Positions 8,908 to 18,064 of a DNA stretch of 64,000 nt are shown in pieces. This stretch comes from Chitinophaga qingshengii (GTDB taxonomy: Bacteria > Bacteroidota > Bacteroidia > Chitinophagales > Chitinophagaceae). Position 1 is the stretch's first letter. Every line of letters starts with the position of its first letter. Below the pieces are notes generated by a model, which saw only the letters and a program-made list of their open reading frames with translations, ran no database searches and was not told the origin of the DNA. Location: contig NZ_JACVFC010000005.1 in assembly GCF_014529935.1 (NCBI RefSeq), positions 496,001 through 560,000 on the forward strand. Reading direction: 5' to 3'. A program made the position numbers and the translations under genes.

Positions 8908-9834
8908 ATGAAGCATACAGTGCCATCTCCCGTAGTATATCCTGACATCGCTTCCTTTCATGAAGAACTGGGGCTTCCGGCGCCGCAACACCCTTTGATC
9001 AGTTATGTAAGCTACGAAGGGATGCAGTTCCAACGGCATGCGATTTCTTCCCGTATCATGCTTAATTTTTACAAGATCTCCTTTATTCATAAAACCAATG
9101 GCATGGTCCGTTACGGGCAACATTATTATGATTTTAAGGAAGGCGGACTGTGTTTTATGGCGCCGGGACAGCTGATCTCCGGCGCTTCTCCCGAACGCAG
9201 TCTCTCCGGGGTGATCATCTTTTTTCATCCTGATCTTATCCGGCATCATCCCCTGGGCCAAAAGATACGGCAATATGGTTTCTTCTCGTACGCCGTGTCG
9301 GAAGCATTACATCTGACAGAAAAAGAAAAGGATATTATCCTGAAACAATTTGAACAGATAGGGCAGGAACTGGATACGCCCGCAGACCGATTCAGCCAGG
9401 ACCTGCTGGTATCGGGGCTGGAGTTACTGTTGGATTACAGCAATCGTTTTTATCACCGGCAGTTCACTACCTATCAGGAAGATCATAGTCTGCTTAGCCG
9501 GCTGGATACCATACTACTCCGGTATTTCGATAGCGACGCCCCCGCGCAGGCAGGTCTGCCCGGTGTACAATACGTTTCCGAACAAATGCATTGTTCCCCG
9601 GATTATCTCAGCGATCTGTTGAGAGTGAATACCGGGTTAAATACACAACAGCATATTCACCGGAAGTTGCTGGAAATAGCGAAAGATCTTTTAGGCGCAG
9701 GAGAATGGAGTGTAGCGGATATTGCGTATAAATTAGGGTTTGAACAGCCGCAGTCGTTTAACCGGTTGTTTAAGAATAAGACAGGGATGTCGCCTTTAGC
9801 GTATAGGAGGGGTTTGAGAGAAAGGGGCAATTAG
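8908..9834 (+). CDS. AraC-family transcriptional regulator
   Basis: 308 residues from the ATG at 8908. An in-frame ATG at 8890 would add six residues, but TACTTTTA, a near -7 box, sits only five bases upstream of 8908 (8898-8905), so 8908 is preferred. The N-terminal half is a cupin-like sensor (GLCFMAPGQLISG). The C-terminal third is a helix-turn-helix pair ending KLGFEQPQSFNRLFKNKTGMSP. It follows the aldo/keto reductase gene, whose expression it probably controls. The last codons enter the G-rich repeat island. Confidence 0.87.
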   Translation: MKHTVPSPVVYPDIASFHEELGLPAPQHPLISYVSYEGMQFQRHAISSRIMLNFYKISFIHKTNGMVRYGQHYYDFKEGGLCFMAPGQLISGASPERSLSGVIIFFHPDLIRHHPLGQKIRQYGFFSYAVSEALHLTEKEKDIILKQFEQIGQELDTPADRFSQDLLVSGLELLLDYSNRFYHRQFTTYQEDHSLLSRLDTILLRYFDSDAPAQAGLPGVQYVSEQMHCSPDYLSDLLRVNTGLNTQQHIHRKLLEIAKDLLGAGEWSVADIAYKLGFEQPQSFNRLFKNKTGMSPLAYRRGLRERGN

Positions 9835-9955
9835 TAAGCGGAAAGGGGCAATTAGTACAACTTCCCTAAAGGGGCCGGGAAAAGGGCCAAAATGGCTTTA
9901 AAGGGGCCATAAAGGGGCCAAATTGCCACTAATGGGGCCATAAAGGGGCCAACAC
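9820..9955. repeat. G-rich short-repeat island (AAAGGGGCC units)
   Basis: About eight imperfect copies of (T/G)AAAGGGGC(C/A) occur in ~135 bp. They include a near-duplicated stretch GAAAGGGGCAATTAGTA, which spans the AraC stop codon and is repeated 18 bp later, and two copies of GGGGCCATAAAGGGGCCA. The island lies between two convergent AraC genes and has no hairpin with a T-tract, so it is not a standard terminator. Copies look generated by local slippage or duplication. Confidence 0.75.
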
Positions 9956-10005
9956 CCTCACCTCGGGAGATAAATATATTCCGCCATAGCCTGATCCATT
10001 TATTA

Positions 10006-10968
10006 TCATTTAAGCAATCCCATCGGTGTAATACCAAACTTCTTTTTAAACGCCCGGTGAAAATGTTGCGGATGCGTGTAGCCGAGACCGTAGGCTATCT
10101 CGGAAATATTATGTTCGCCTTGCAGTATCTGTTGGCGGGCGAGTTCCAGGCGTTCGTTACCCACGAATCCGAAAACACTTTGTCCGAATAGTAACCGGAA
10201 TCCTTTTTTGAGTTTGAATTCATTGAGGCCACAAATCCGGGAAAGCTCTCCCAGACTGGGAGGCTCCGTGAGGTGTGTCAACAGGTATTGCCGGGCGTAA
10301 TGTAAACGCTCCTGGTCGGCGGCCCTGAGCGGGTCTGTAATGGATGGTTTGCCGGCAGGCAGCAGCGAGGCACATTGCAGGCCGAACAGTTGTAGTATCT
10401 GCGTTTCAAAATGCAGTCGTTTTAATCCTGTGGAGGCGGGGCTATCCCACAAATGATCCAGCGAATATTGCAATTGCGGCGTAAAATATGCAGCAGGGGA
10501 ATGCATCACGAAGGGGGTGCCTTTTGCTATTTTGTCGGCGAAGGGCTGTAGTTCAGGCGTGTAGCTGTTCAGCAGCGCTATCACCTTCTCCGGTTTGATA
10601 TAAATACCAAGGTTACGAAACCCTTTATTATCGGCCAGTTCATTCCTTTCCCAGGAGCAGGGATTGAACAGCAGATTGGAATAACCTTGTCGGAACAGTT
10701 GTCGGTTTAACAGTCCTTCCTGGGTTTGGTATAGCTGTCCGGACATGACAAAATTAAGTTCCACAAAAGCCTGTTCATTGTAATGCTCCCAGGACAGCGC
10801 CGGTCTGCCTGCCACCATATGGCCATCGGAGATCGCCATATCCTGACAGACCACAAACCGCCCGGTACCTTCTGCCTCGGGCAGGGGCATACGAAATTCC
10901 CGTACTTCTCCTTCGGGTATCAGAAAAGCATCTCTGAAAGCGGTAGTATGGGTATTGGAGTCGGACAT
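10006..10968 (-). CDS. AraC-family transcriptional regulator
   Basis: 320 residues with a C-terminal AraC DNA-binding domain (LGELSRICGLNEFKLKKGF, then AYGLGYTHPQHFHRAFKKKFG and TPMGLLK). The N-terminal ~200 residues are a PchR-like sensor region. It is divergent from the FAD monooxygenase gene at 11090 and probably regulates it. A perfect -7 box (10975-10982) lies only six bases before the ATG, which would give a leaderless message if it is the true promoter. Confidence 0.87.
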   Translation of the reverse strand: MSDSNTHTTAFRDAFLIPEGEVREFRMPLPEAEGTGRFVVCQDMAISDGHMVAGRPALSWEHYNEQAFVELNFVMSGQLYQTQEGLLNRQLFRQGYSNLLFNPCSWERNELADNKGFRNLGIYIKPEKVIALLNSYTPELQPFADKIAKGTPFVMHSPAAYFTPQLQYSLDHLWDSPASTGLKRLHFETQILQLFGLQCASLLPAGKPSITDPLRAADQERLHYARQYLLTHLTEPPSLGELSRICGLNEFKLKKGFRLLFGQSVFGFVGNERLELARQQILQGEHNISEIAYGLGYTHPQHFHRAFKKKFGITPMGLLK

Positions 10969-10974
10969 CGTTTA

Positions 10975-10982
10975 CAAATGTA
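10975..10982 (-). promoter_or_regulatory. -7 promoter box next to the start of the AraC gene
   Basis: On the minus strand TACATTTG matches TAnnTTTG exactly and ends six bases before the ATG at 10968. The expected transcript start falls at or next to the A of the start codon. Confidence 0.45.
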
Positions 10983-11089
10983 GGAACTGTTGTGTAGAAA
11001 ATAAATATTTCAAAAATGGTACTTATTGCTCCGTTTTGTGCACTCCTGCCACCCGCCGATCGGGCAATTTGCAGGAAACATTTTTATCT

Positions 11090-12715
11090 ATGACAACACA
11101 GCATGTACCGGTACTGATTGCCGGTGGTGGTATTACAGGGCTTTCGGCCGCATTGTTTCTTTTACAGCAGGGTATCCGGCCGTTATTGGTGGAGCGTCAT
11201 CGCGGTACGTCTATTCACCCGAGGTCAAGGGGCTTCGATATCCGCACGATGGAGCTGTTCCGGGAACTGGGTGTGAGTGAAGCGCTGCGGGAAGCCGGGA
11301 AGGCGCTGGGGCCTGCCTGGGGCGTATTACGGGCGGATACGCTGGCGGCGGCGCTGAAAGATGTGCAACCGCGAAAAGATGGCGCTATCACTTATCCCAG
11401 TCAGCTGAAAGGACTGGAAAGCCTGGCGGTGCTGACGCCGGAAACAGGCGCACGTTGTACACAGGACCTGGCAGAACCGGTGCTGCGGGCGGCGGCGGAA
11501 GAACAGAGAGCGGACCTGCGGTTTTATACCGAAATGATTTCTTTTTCCCAGGACGATCAGGGCGTGACAGCGGTGCTGCAGGACCGGGAAACCGGCAACC
11601 GGACGACCGTAACGGCCGACTACCTGATCGCCGCTGATGGCGCCGGCAGCCGGGTAAGGCAACAACTGCAGCTGCCGGTTACGGGACCGGGAGTACTGGC
11701 CCATTTCCTCAATGTTAACTTTGAAGCCGATATGGCAGAACTGGTGCGCAACCGGGAGTTTAGTCTTTGTATTATCGATACGCCGGGTTTGACTGGTTTT
11801 GTGTCCGCTATCAATAACAGCGACCGCTGGGTATACCAGCTGCGTTATTACCCTGATCGGGGAGAGCAGGCGGAGGACTATCCGGACGAAAGACTGATAA
11901 CCATGCTGCATGCGGCTTTAGGCATGCCGGCGCTACCCATTCGTATCCTTAGTGTGTTGCCCTGGGAGATGACGGTTCGGGTGACCGATACCATGCAATC
12001 CGGCCGTATTTTCCTGGCAGGCGACGCCGCGCATGTGATGACTCCTTACGGCGGAAAGGGCGCCAATACCGGTATCCAGGACGCGCAGAACCTGGCCTGG
12101 AAGATAGCTGCGGTGATTAAAAAACAGGCGGCGCCCTCCCTGCTTCATTCCTATACGGCAGAAAGGCAGCCGATCGGATTGTTCAATGCGATGCGTTCCG
12201 CTACCCTGGCTGATGAAGACGGCATATTGAAAGATAAGGAGATCATGCTGCGGCAACCAGGCGGATTACTGAAAACGCTGAAAGAAGATGAACCAGATAA
12301 AGAAGCGGCCCAAAATATCCGTACACTGATCGGTATCCCTGATTATCAATACCCGGTGACCGTGCCTGCTGAATGCCCGCCATTGCCGGCTGATAAAGTG
12401 TTTTACGGTCTCCCCGGCACCCGGGTACCACATCTCTGGCTGGATGAGGCCCGTACCGTTTCCACGCTGGATATCCCGAAAGGACGTTTCACCCTGTTTG
12501 TACATGGCGATGCAGGTCCCTGGCAGGCGGCGTTGGACAAGTACGATATTTTCGTACAGGTATTCCCGTTATTAAGCCATACGATGCCCGCCTGGGAGGA
12601 AGCTACCGGCGCCGCCCCCGGCGATGCTTTGCTGGTAAGGCCTGATGGCTTCGTTGCCTGGAGAGGGAAGGTGGCCGCTGCTGCAGAGTTGCCACTCACT
12701 GCCCTGCTGTCATAA
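11090..12715 (+). CDS. FAD-dependent aromatic monooxygenase (PheA/TfdB, RdmE/PgaE-like)
   Basis: 541 residues from the ATG at 11090; the frame is open further upstream (10955) but that stretch has no family similarity. Group A flavoprotein hydroxylase: the FAD Rossmann motif GGGITG is close to the N-terminus, the DG motif is in YLIAADGAGSR, and the second FAD-ribityl motif is GDAAHVMTPYGGKGANTGIQ. The C-terminal ~130 residues form the thioredoxin-like domain of this family. It would hydroxylate a phenolic or polyketide-like aromatic using NAD(P)H and O2. It is divergent from an AraC gene, suggesting substrate-induced detoxification or catabolism. Confidence 0.9.
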   Translation: MTTQHVPVLIAGGGITGLSAALFLLQQGIRPLLVERHRGTSIHPRSRGFDIRTMELFRELGVSEALREAGKALGPAWGVLRADTLAAALKDVQPRKDGAITYPSQLKGLESLAVLTPETGARCTQDLAEPVLRAAAEEQRADLRFYTEMISFSQDDQGVTAVLQDRETGNRTTVTADYLIAADGAGSRVRQQLQLPVTGPGVLAHFLNVNFEADMAELVRNREFSLCIIDTPGLTGFVSAINNSDRWVYQLRYYPDRGEQAEDYPDERLITMLHAALGMPALPIRILSVLPWEMTVRVTDTMQSGRIFLAGDAAHVMTPYGGKGANTGIQDAQNLAWKIAAVIKKQAAPSLLHSYTAERQPIGLFNAMRSATLADEDGILKDKEIMLRQPGGLLKTLKEDEPDKEAAQNIRTLIGIPDYQYPVTVPAECPPLPADKVFYGLPGTRVPHLWLDEARTVSTLDIPKGRFTLFVHGDAGPWQAALDKYDIFVQVFPLLSHTMPAWEEATGAAPGDALLVRPDGFVAWRGKVAAAAELPLTALLS

Positions 12716-12847
12716 GCGAACAGTGATTGTTCGGATTTGAACATTATATTATATTTATTCATTTGTATTATATTGATATTTAATTATTAATATGATGGTT
12801 TCTTTTTTGGTAGGCCTGTATCGATTTTAGATATAAATTTCCCTGCC

Positions 12848-15271
12848 ATGTTTAAAAACTATTTCAGCATAGCGATACGTAACCTGTGGAAGAACAAGGC
12901 TTTTTCGGCGATCAATATACTGGGGCTGGCCATCGGTTTAGCCACCAGCCTGTTGATTATGCTGTATGTCTTTGATGAACTGAGTTACGATCGCTTTCAT
13001 GCTGCGGCTGAACGAACGTATCGCGTGGATGCAGATATCCAGTTTGGAGGTAAACATTATGTGATTGCTACCTCTCCGGCGCCATTGGGACCTGCCATGA
13101 GGGCCGACCTGCCTGAGATTGAGCAGGAGACCCGTTTTCGACGATATGACGACTGGCTGGTGCGTAAGGGCAGCCAGAACATTAAAGAAGACAGGGTGAT
13201 TTTTGCTGATTCCTCCCTGTTCAACGTTTTTTCGCTCCCCTTGCTGGCGGGCGATGCGGCTACCGCATTGAAAGATCCCCATACGGTAGTGATCACGGAA
13301 AAAATGGCACTCAAGTACTTTAGCACTACCGACGCTGTAGGACGGGAACTGATCATCAACGATAAAGTGCCGTATAAGGTTACGGGGGTGCTGAAACCTC
13401 TGTCGGGGCAGACACAGGTGGATTTCGATTTTTTTGCGTCTCTCTCCGGCGCTACTGAAAGCAGAAACGATAACTGGCTGAGCAACAACTTCAATACCTT
13501 TATCGTGTTGCGTAAAGGCGCTGATCCGAAAAAGCTGGAAGCTAAACTGGAACAGGCAACGGTGAAATACATCGCTCCCCAGCTGGCGTCCATGATGAAT
13601 ACTTCCAGGGAAGAACTGGCGCGTAACGGTGACTATCTCCGGTACTCCCTGATGCCATTAACTGCCATACATCTGCATAGCAATAAAGCCAATGAACTAA
13701 GTCCCAACAGCTCTATTCAGTACGTTTATATCTTCTCGGCTATCGCACTGTTTATACTCCTGATCGCTTGTGTGAATTTTATGAACCTGTCCACCGCCCG
13801 CTCTGCCAACAGGGCCAGGGAAGTAGGTATCCGTAAGGTGATGGGTTCGCAGCGTTCGCAGCTGATAGTGCAGTTTCTCACAGAATCGCTGCTGGTAAGC
13901 GCCGTGGCGATGTTCCTCGCGATTGGTATTGCCTGGTTGTTATTGCCATTTTTTAACAACCTCGCCGGCAAACATATTACGTTGAGCTTTTTGGACAGGC
14001 CCTGGCTGGGATTTGTATTGATTGGATTGACACTGATTGCAGGGTTCCTGGCGGGTAGTTACCCTGCTTTTTTCCTGTCGGCCTTCCGGCCGGTACTGGT
14101 GCTGAAAGGCACGATCGCTGCCGGTTTCAGGAACAGCCTGTTGCGTAATGGCCTGGTGGTATTTCAATTCAGCATCTCTATCTTCCTGATGGTAGGCACC
14201 CTGGTGATCTATAACCAACTTCGTTTTATCCGTAATAAACAATTGGGCTTCGACCGTGAGCAGGTACTGGTGTTGCAGAATACGGCTGCATTAGGTACCC
14301 AGGCGAAATCCTTCCGGCAGGAAATCATGGGACTAAAAGGCGTACAGGCCGGGACCATGACGTCTTTTTTACCTACCGGCAACAGCCGCAACGACGGCCC
14401 CTTGTTCCTGACACCGGTGCCGGACCCCAAACAAGCCATTACCATGCAGATGTGGTCGGTGGATGATCAGTATGTTCCTACCATGGGCATGCACATGAAA
14501 AGCGGCAGGAATTTTTCCGGCGCATTTGCGACAGACTCACAGGCGGTCGTGATTAATGAAGCGGCCGCCCGATTGATAGGATTGAAAGATCCTCTTAACC
14601 AAAAAATATATGAATGGCGCGATGCGGGAGAGGAAACACAGCGGGCTTACACCATCATCGGTGTGGTAAAGGATTTTAATTTTAATTCCCTGCGGGAAGA
14701 AGTGACGCCGTTGGCATTGATGCTGAGAGAAAACACGGGAAGTATGGCTTTTCGTGTACACAGCAACGATATACCGGCGCTGGTAGCAAAGGTGGAGCAG
14801 CAATGGCAGGCTATAGTGCCTAACCAGCCTTTCAGCTATTCTTTTATGGATGATGATTTTAACAACCTGTACAAATCTGAAAACAGGATGGGGCAGATAT
14901 CCCTGTCGTTTGCGATACTGGCTATTTTTATCGCCAGCCTGGGATTGTTTGGACTGGCTGCCTACGCGGCAGAACAACGTACCCGCGAGATAGGTATCCG
15001 CAAAGTGCTGGGCGCTACGATGCCTAACATCGTTCACCTGCTGTCGAAGGATTTTCTGAAGCTGGTCATGATCGCAGTGTTGTTCGCTTTTCCGTTGGGA
15101 TGGTGGGCGATGCACCGCTGGTTGGAGGACTTCGCCTACCGGATCAGTATCAGCTGGGATGTGTTTGCGGTAGCAGGTTTCCTGGCGGTGGCCATCGCAC
15201 TGCTAACAATCAGTTTCCAGGCTATCCGCGCTGCGCTGGCCAATCCGGTAAAGAGTCTTCGTGCACAATAA
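12848..15271 (+). CDS. MacB/FtsX-type ABC transporter permease
   Basis: An 807-residue permease of the Bacteroidota double-FtsX type. A first transmembrane helix (residues ~20-42) is followed by a MacB-like periplasmic core domain, three helices at ~285-400 with the cytoplasmic coupling stretch NRAREVGIRKVMGS, a second helix/periplasmic unit from ~430, and a final FtsX domain with the repeated coupling motif EQRTREIGIRKVLGAT. It starts FKNYFSIAIRNLWKNKAFS, the usual N-terminus. No ATPase gene is adjacent, which is common for this group. A serine hydrolase gene starts 25 bp later. The role is probably mechanotransmission or export of a peptide or lipid; the substrate is unknown. Confidence 0.92.
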   Translation: MFKNYFSIAIRNLWKNKAFSAINILGLAIGLATSLLIMLYVFDELSYDRFHAAAERTYRVDADIQFGGKHYVIATSPAPLGPAMRADLPEIEQETRFRRYDDWLVRKGSQNIKEDRVIFADSSLFNVFSLPLLAGDAATALKDPHTVVITEKMALKYFSTTDAVGRELIINDKVPYKVTGVLKPLSGQTQVDFDFFASLSGATESRNDNWLSNNFNTFIVLRKGADPKKLEAKLEQATVKYIAPQLASMMNTSREELARNGDYLRYSLMPLTAIHLHSNKANELSPNSSIQYVYIFSAIALFILLIACVNFMNLSTARSANRAREVGIRKVMGSQRSQLIVQFLTESLLVSAVAMFLAIGIAWLLLPFFNNLAGKHITLSFLDRPWLGFVLIGLTLIAGFLAGSYPAFFLSAFRPVLVLKGTIAAGFRNSLLRNGLVVFQFSISIFLMVGTLVIYNQLRFIRNKQLGFDREQVLVLQNTAALGTQAKSFRQEIMGLKGVQAGTMTSFLPTGNSRNDGPLFLTPVPDPKQAITMQMWSVDDQYVPTMGMHMKSGRNFSGAFATDSQAVVINEAAARLIGLKDPLNQKIYEWRDAGEETQRAYTIIGVVKDFNFNSLREEVTPLALMLRENTGSMAFRVHSNDIPALVAKVEQQWQAIVPNQPFSYSFMDDDFNNLYKSENRMGQISLSFAILAIFIASLGLFGLAAYAAEQRTREIGIRKVLGATMPNIVHLLSKDFLKLVMIAVLFAFPLGWWAMHRWLEDFAYRISISWDVFAVAGFLAVAIALLTISFQAIRAALANPVKSLRAQ

Positions 15272-15296
15272 TGAATGTTATCGATTAACTGGCAAT

Positions 15297-16637
15297 ATGA
15301 CAAGTTTTAAAGTAATATGCTTACTGGGACTTCATTTGCTCTCACTTAAAATTTTTGCACAAACCGAAACGGCTGGTGTGAAAAAGAGTTTGACAGCTGA
15401 AAAATTATCCAGGTATATGCAGGCCCAGGCGGATGTCAATGGATTTAGTGGTACTGTTCTGGTTGCCAAAAAAGATTCCTTACTCCTGCGCGGGGCTTAT
15501 GGATATGCCAACTACGAATGGGGCATAAAAACAACTATCCATACCAAATACAGCCTGGCTTCCGTGAGCAAACAATTTACAGCTGTCGCCATACTCCAAT
15601 TGGCAGATCGTAAGTTGTTGTCAGTGGAGGATAAACTAAGCCGGTATTTCCCTGCATTCCCCAAAGGAGATCAAATCACGCTCCATATGATGCTGGCCCA
15701 TATGTCAGGGCTTCCCATGGACTTTGATGAACTTTACCTGAACCAGGTTTCCCTCACCCAGGACACTGTATTAAACTATATTACCCGAAAAGGGCTATTA
15801 TTTACACCAGGAAAACAAACAGCGTATAGTAATGTCGGTTATTATCTGCTGGCGCGTATCATCGAGAAAGTAAGCGGCAAAAGCTATGCAACGTATTTGA
15901 AAGAAAATATTTTTGATAAGTTACAAATGCAGGAAACAGGCGTTATGACTAATGACGATGTGATCCCTTATATGGCAGATAGGTACGTCAGGGAAGGGCA
16001 GGGGTACAAAAAAAATCCGTACATCAACTGGTCATTCAATATTGGGCATGATGGCATTTATTCAACAGTGGATGATCTTTTAAAATGGGATAAATCACTG
16101 TATGGTACTGCCATTTTAAGTGATGAAATGAAGCAGGCAATGTTTACTTCCTATAATGAAGAACATTTTGGCTATGGTTTTCTAATCGACCCTTTCTATA
16201 ATCATGGCCACAGGTTGATTGGTCACGATGGTGGTTTTTTTGGCGCCATGACCTCTCTCAACCGCTTTACTGATGACGGACTGGATGTTATTGTCCTGTC
16301 TAATAACCAGTCCCCTTCTTATTTGCTTGCATACGGATTGGCTGCAATATGCTTTGGTAAAGCCGTTGAGCTTCCCTATCATCATCAGCTTGTTAAAAAC
16401 GATGGAGCGCTTTACCCGTATTTTAAGGGTGATTATGGAGATATTAAAATTCTTGAAAAGGATGGGAAACTGTTTTATAACAACTTCGATATTGAATTGC
16501 TGCCCGAATCGGATTATAAATTCTTCAGATCAGATGACAACAACAGAACGATGGAATTTATTAAAGATGCCCACGGAAAATATACCATTATTAAACTGAC
16601 CAAGGCCGGGGTACAGGAGGAGCGAAGGAGAATGTAG
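15297..16637 (+). CDS. Secreted serine hydrolase, beta-lactamase class C / penicillin-binding-like
   Basis: 446 residues from ATG 15297. This start gives a clean signal peptide ending in IFAQ; an in-frame upstream ATG at 15261 overlaps the permease gene. Catalytic motifs are intact: S89-V-S-K92 (SxxK) and Y177-S-N179 (YxN). The third motif may be the HDGG segment. A C-terminal domain of about 90 residues follows the hydrolase fold. Such proteins are esterases, DD-peptidases or D-aminopeptidases in the periplasm. It lies 25 bp after the FtsX-type permease, so probably shares its transcript. Confidence 0.88.
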   Translation: MTSFKVICLLGLHLLSLKIFAQTETAGVKKSLTAEKLSRYMQAQADVNGFSGTVLVAKKDSLLLRGAYGYANYEWGIKTTIHTKYSLASVSKQFTAVAILQLADRKLLSVEDKLSRYFPAFPKGDQITLHMMLAHMSGLPMDFDELYLNQVSLTQDTVLNYITRKGLLFTPGKQTAYSNVGYYLLARIIEKVSGKSYATYLKENIFDKLQMQETGVMTNDDVIPYMADRYVREGQGYKKNPYINWSFNIGHDGIYSTVDDLLKWDKSLYGTAILSDEMKQAMFTSYNEEHFGYGFLIDPFYNHGHRLIGHDGGFFGAMTSLNRFTDDGLDVIVLSNNQSPSYLLAYGLAAICFGKAVELPYHHQLVKNDGALYPYFKGDYGDIKILEKDGKLFYNNFDIELLPESDYKFFRSDDNNRTMEFIKDAHGKYTIIKLTKAGVQEERRRM

Positions 16638-16660
16638 GCTTGATCATAACGATATACAAA

Positions 16661-16697
16661 GGGAGTCCCGGGAGTGAATACCCGAGACTCCCTTTTT
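16661..16697. terminator. Bidirectional terminator between convergent genes
   Basis: A 12-bp stem with one mismatch (GGGAGTCCCGGG / CCCGAGACTCCC) has an 8-nt loop and a following T5 on the plus strand. It sits between the serine hydrolase and the minus-strand membrane protein. Confidence 0.8.
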
Positions 16698-16712
16698 CGG
16701 TATAAAACCAAA

Positions 16713-17351
16713 CTATCCTTTCATGATCTGTGCTTCATAGGCAGATCCCCGCATCCACAGCAGCCAGTTCATACAGGATACAGCGCAGATGTTGATCACA
16801 CCGGCATATAATACCCAGAAACTAAACCCGTAGAAATAAATAATGGGAATCCAGTAGCTGAAAACGCTCCAGTACGATGCCATACAGATAGGGCATTGGA
16901 TGACCGGTTTACGCAGGTACTTGTTTACTTTAAATACTTCATCGATCTTAAAAAATCGTATATCGGTATCCGTTACTTCTACCTGTATTTTCCCGTCAAT
17001 TTTAGGTAGCACATTGTTTAATTCCTTCAGTACCGGAATCCTGCTGGTATCGCTTAACGGAAGTACGATGCCGGCATTTTCTGCGGGCAGCTTTGCCTCC
17101 GGCATCAGTACCCGGATTTGCCGGATCAGCTGATCGAATTGTTCGCCGCTGTAGTAGATTTTATGGCGATCTACCCGCGTGAGATATTTGAAGACAGGAA
17201 AGAGAATCATTTCACTATCCTTGTCTTTTCCGTTGGGCAGTTTCTCAACGGCGCCTTTGGCGGCCACCCGCACGCCTAATATAAATAATGATTGCAGGAG
17301 AACATATCCGAGGGCTCCCATGATACCAAAAAAGAGTACGCTTGTGTCCAT
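16713..17351 (-). CDS. Membrane protein of unknown function with a CPICM motif
   Basis: 212 residues. One hydrophobic helix is at the N-terminus (residues ~5-28), then a soluble stretch of about 115 residues, then two or three helices from residue ~145. The soluble/membrane border has the thiol motif CPICMASYW. I do not recognise the family. The two cysteines could bind a metal or form a redox pair, as in small Bacteroidota membrane proteins with CxxC at a helix start. Single gene with its own -7 box at 17372-17379. Confidence 0.7.
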   Translation of the reverse strand: MDTSVLFFGIMGALGYVLLQSLFILGVRVAAKGAVEKLPNGKDKDSEMILFPVFKYLTRVDRHKIYYSGEQFDQLIRQIRVLMPEAKLPAENAGIVLPLSDTSRIPVLKELNNVLPKIDGKIQVEVTDTDIRFFKIDEVFKVNKYLRKPVIQCPICMASYWSVFSYWIPIIYFYGFSFWVLYAGVINICAVSCMNWLLWMRGSAYEAQIMKG

Positions 17352-17371
17352 TTTTCTTCAGTTATGAAGCA

Positions 17372-17379
17372 CAAAACTA
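17372..17379 (-). promoter_or_regulatory. -7 promoter box of the CPICM membrane protein
   Basis: Minus-strand TAGTTTTG matches TAnnTTTG, about 20 bp upstream of the ATG at 17351. Confidence 0.45.
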
Positions 17380-17452
17380 CTTTACACCCAATTAGGACGA
17401 ATGACACTAATCGTTGGATATTTGGTACAAATCACAGGAAATTGAATCCTCT

Positions 17453-17965
17453 TCAATTTTGTCCGGGTTTACCGGTGGGAAAACGATCGCCTACCAGGTT
17501 CAGTTCCAGCTGATGTTCGAGATAAGCCTTCAGTCCGGCTAATACCCAGCAGAAACCGCCGGTAGAGTCGAGGGCCTGTTGTTGTACGGATGCCGCATCA
17601 CCGGAGAAACCATCGTTGACTATTTCCACAAAGGTCTGGTCGTTACCATAGGGCGTAAACGTCCAAACTACACGGGTAGCAGCGTCGCGGGCGCCTTTGT
17701 CGCCGGTGTTTGTTTCGAAGTGTTCGAACCAGCGGATCTCAATTTTTTTGTTGGGAATGATGTCTACCGTTTGCACTGCTGAGGCGACGTTATACATCTC
17801 CCAGGTCCAGATCACTTCTTTGCCTTTTTCCAGCTTGCCGGTACTTTTGGTAAACCAGAAGTGGGTGGTAACAGCCGGATCAATAAACGCGTTGAAGACT
17901 TCCGCTACCGGTCTCCTGATCAGCATACCGGACTGCGCGACGGATGATTGTGTTGTAGTTGCCAT
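17453..17965 (-). CDS. SRPBCC (AHSA1-like) domain protein
   Basis: A 170-residue single-domain START/AHSA1-fold protein. The opening strand and helix (MLIRRPVAEVFNAFIDPAVTTHFWF) and the charged strand KEVIWTWEMY are typical, and the C-terminal helix GGFCWVLAGLKAYLEHQLELN closes the ligand pocket. The partner or ligand is unknown. Its promoter is flanked by two identical 12-bp palindromes (18000-18011, 18028-18039), so it is probably tightly repressed by a TetR-like protein encoded elsewhere. Confidence 0.85.
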   Translation of the reverse strand: MATTTQSSVAQSGMLIRRPVAEVFNAFIDPAVTTHFWFTKSTGKLEKGKEVIWTWEMYNVASAVQTVDIIPNKKIEIRWFEHFETNTGDKGARDAATRVVWTFTPYGNDQTFVEIVNDGFSGDAASVQQQALDSTGGFCWVLAGLKAYLEHQLELNLVGDRFPTGKPGQN

Positions 17966-17999
17966 GAGCGTGTTTTTTAAATCAATAAAAAAAATGCAT

Positions 18000-18039
18000 A
18001 ACCGATCGGTTACAAATATAATTATAAAACCGATCGGTT
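18000..18039. promoter_or_regulatory. Twin TetR-like operators flanking a -7 box
   Basis: The perfect palindrome AACCGATCGGTT occurs twice, at 18000-18011 and 18028-18039, with centres 28 bp apart. Flanks are also mirrored (ATGCATAACC on one side, ATGCGTAACC read from the other). Between them, on the minus strand, lies the exact -7 box TATATTTG (18013-18020) for the SRPBCC gene. The palindrome resembles TetR-family half-sites; no tetR gene is adjacent. Confidence 0.75.
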
Positions 18040-18064
18040 ACGCATTATTTTTTCAGGGAGCCGA

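Noticed and set aside
10955..11089. Long start of the FAD monooxygenase frame
   Set aside because: The added 45 residues do not resemble the family; ATG 11090 lies right before the Rossmann motif.
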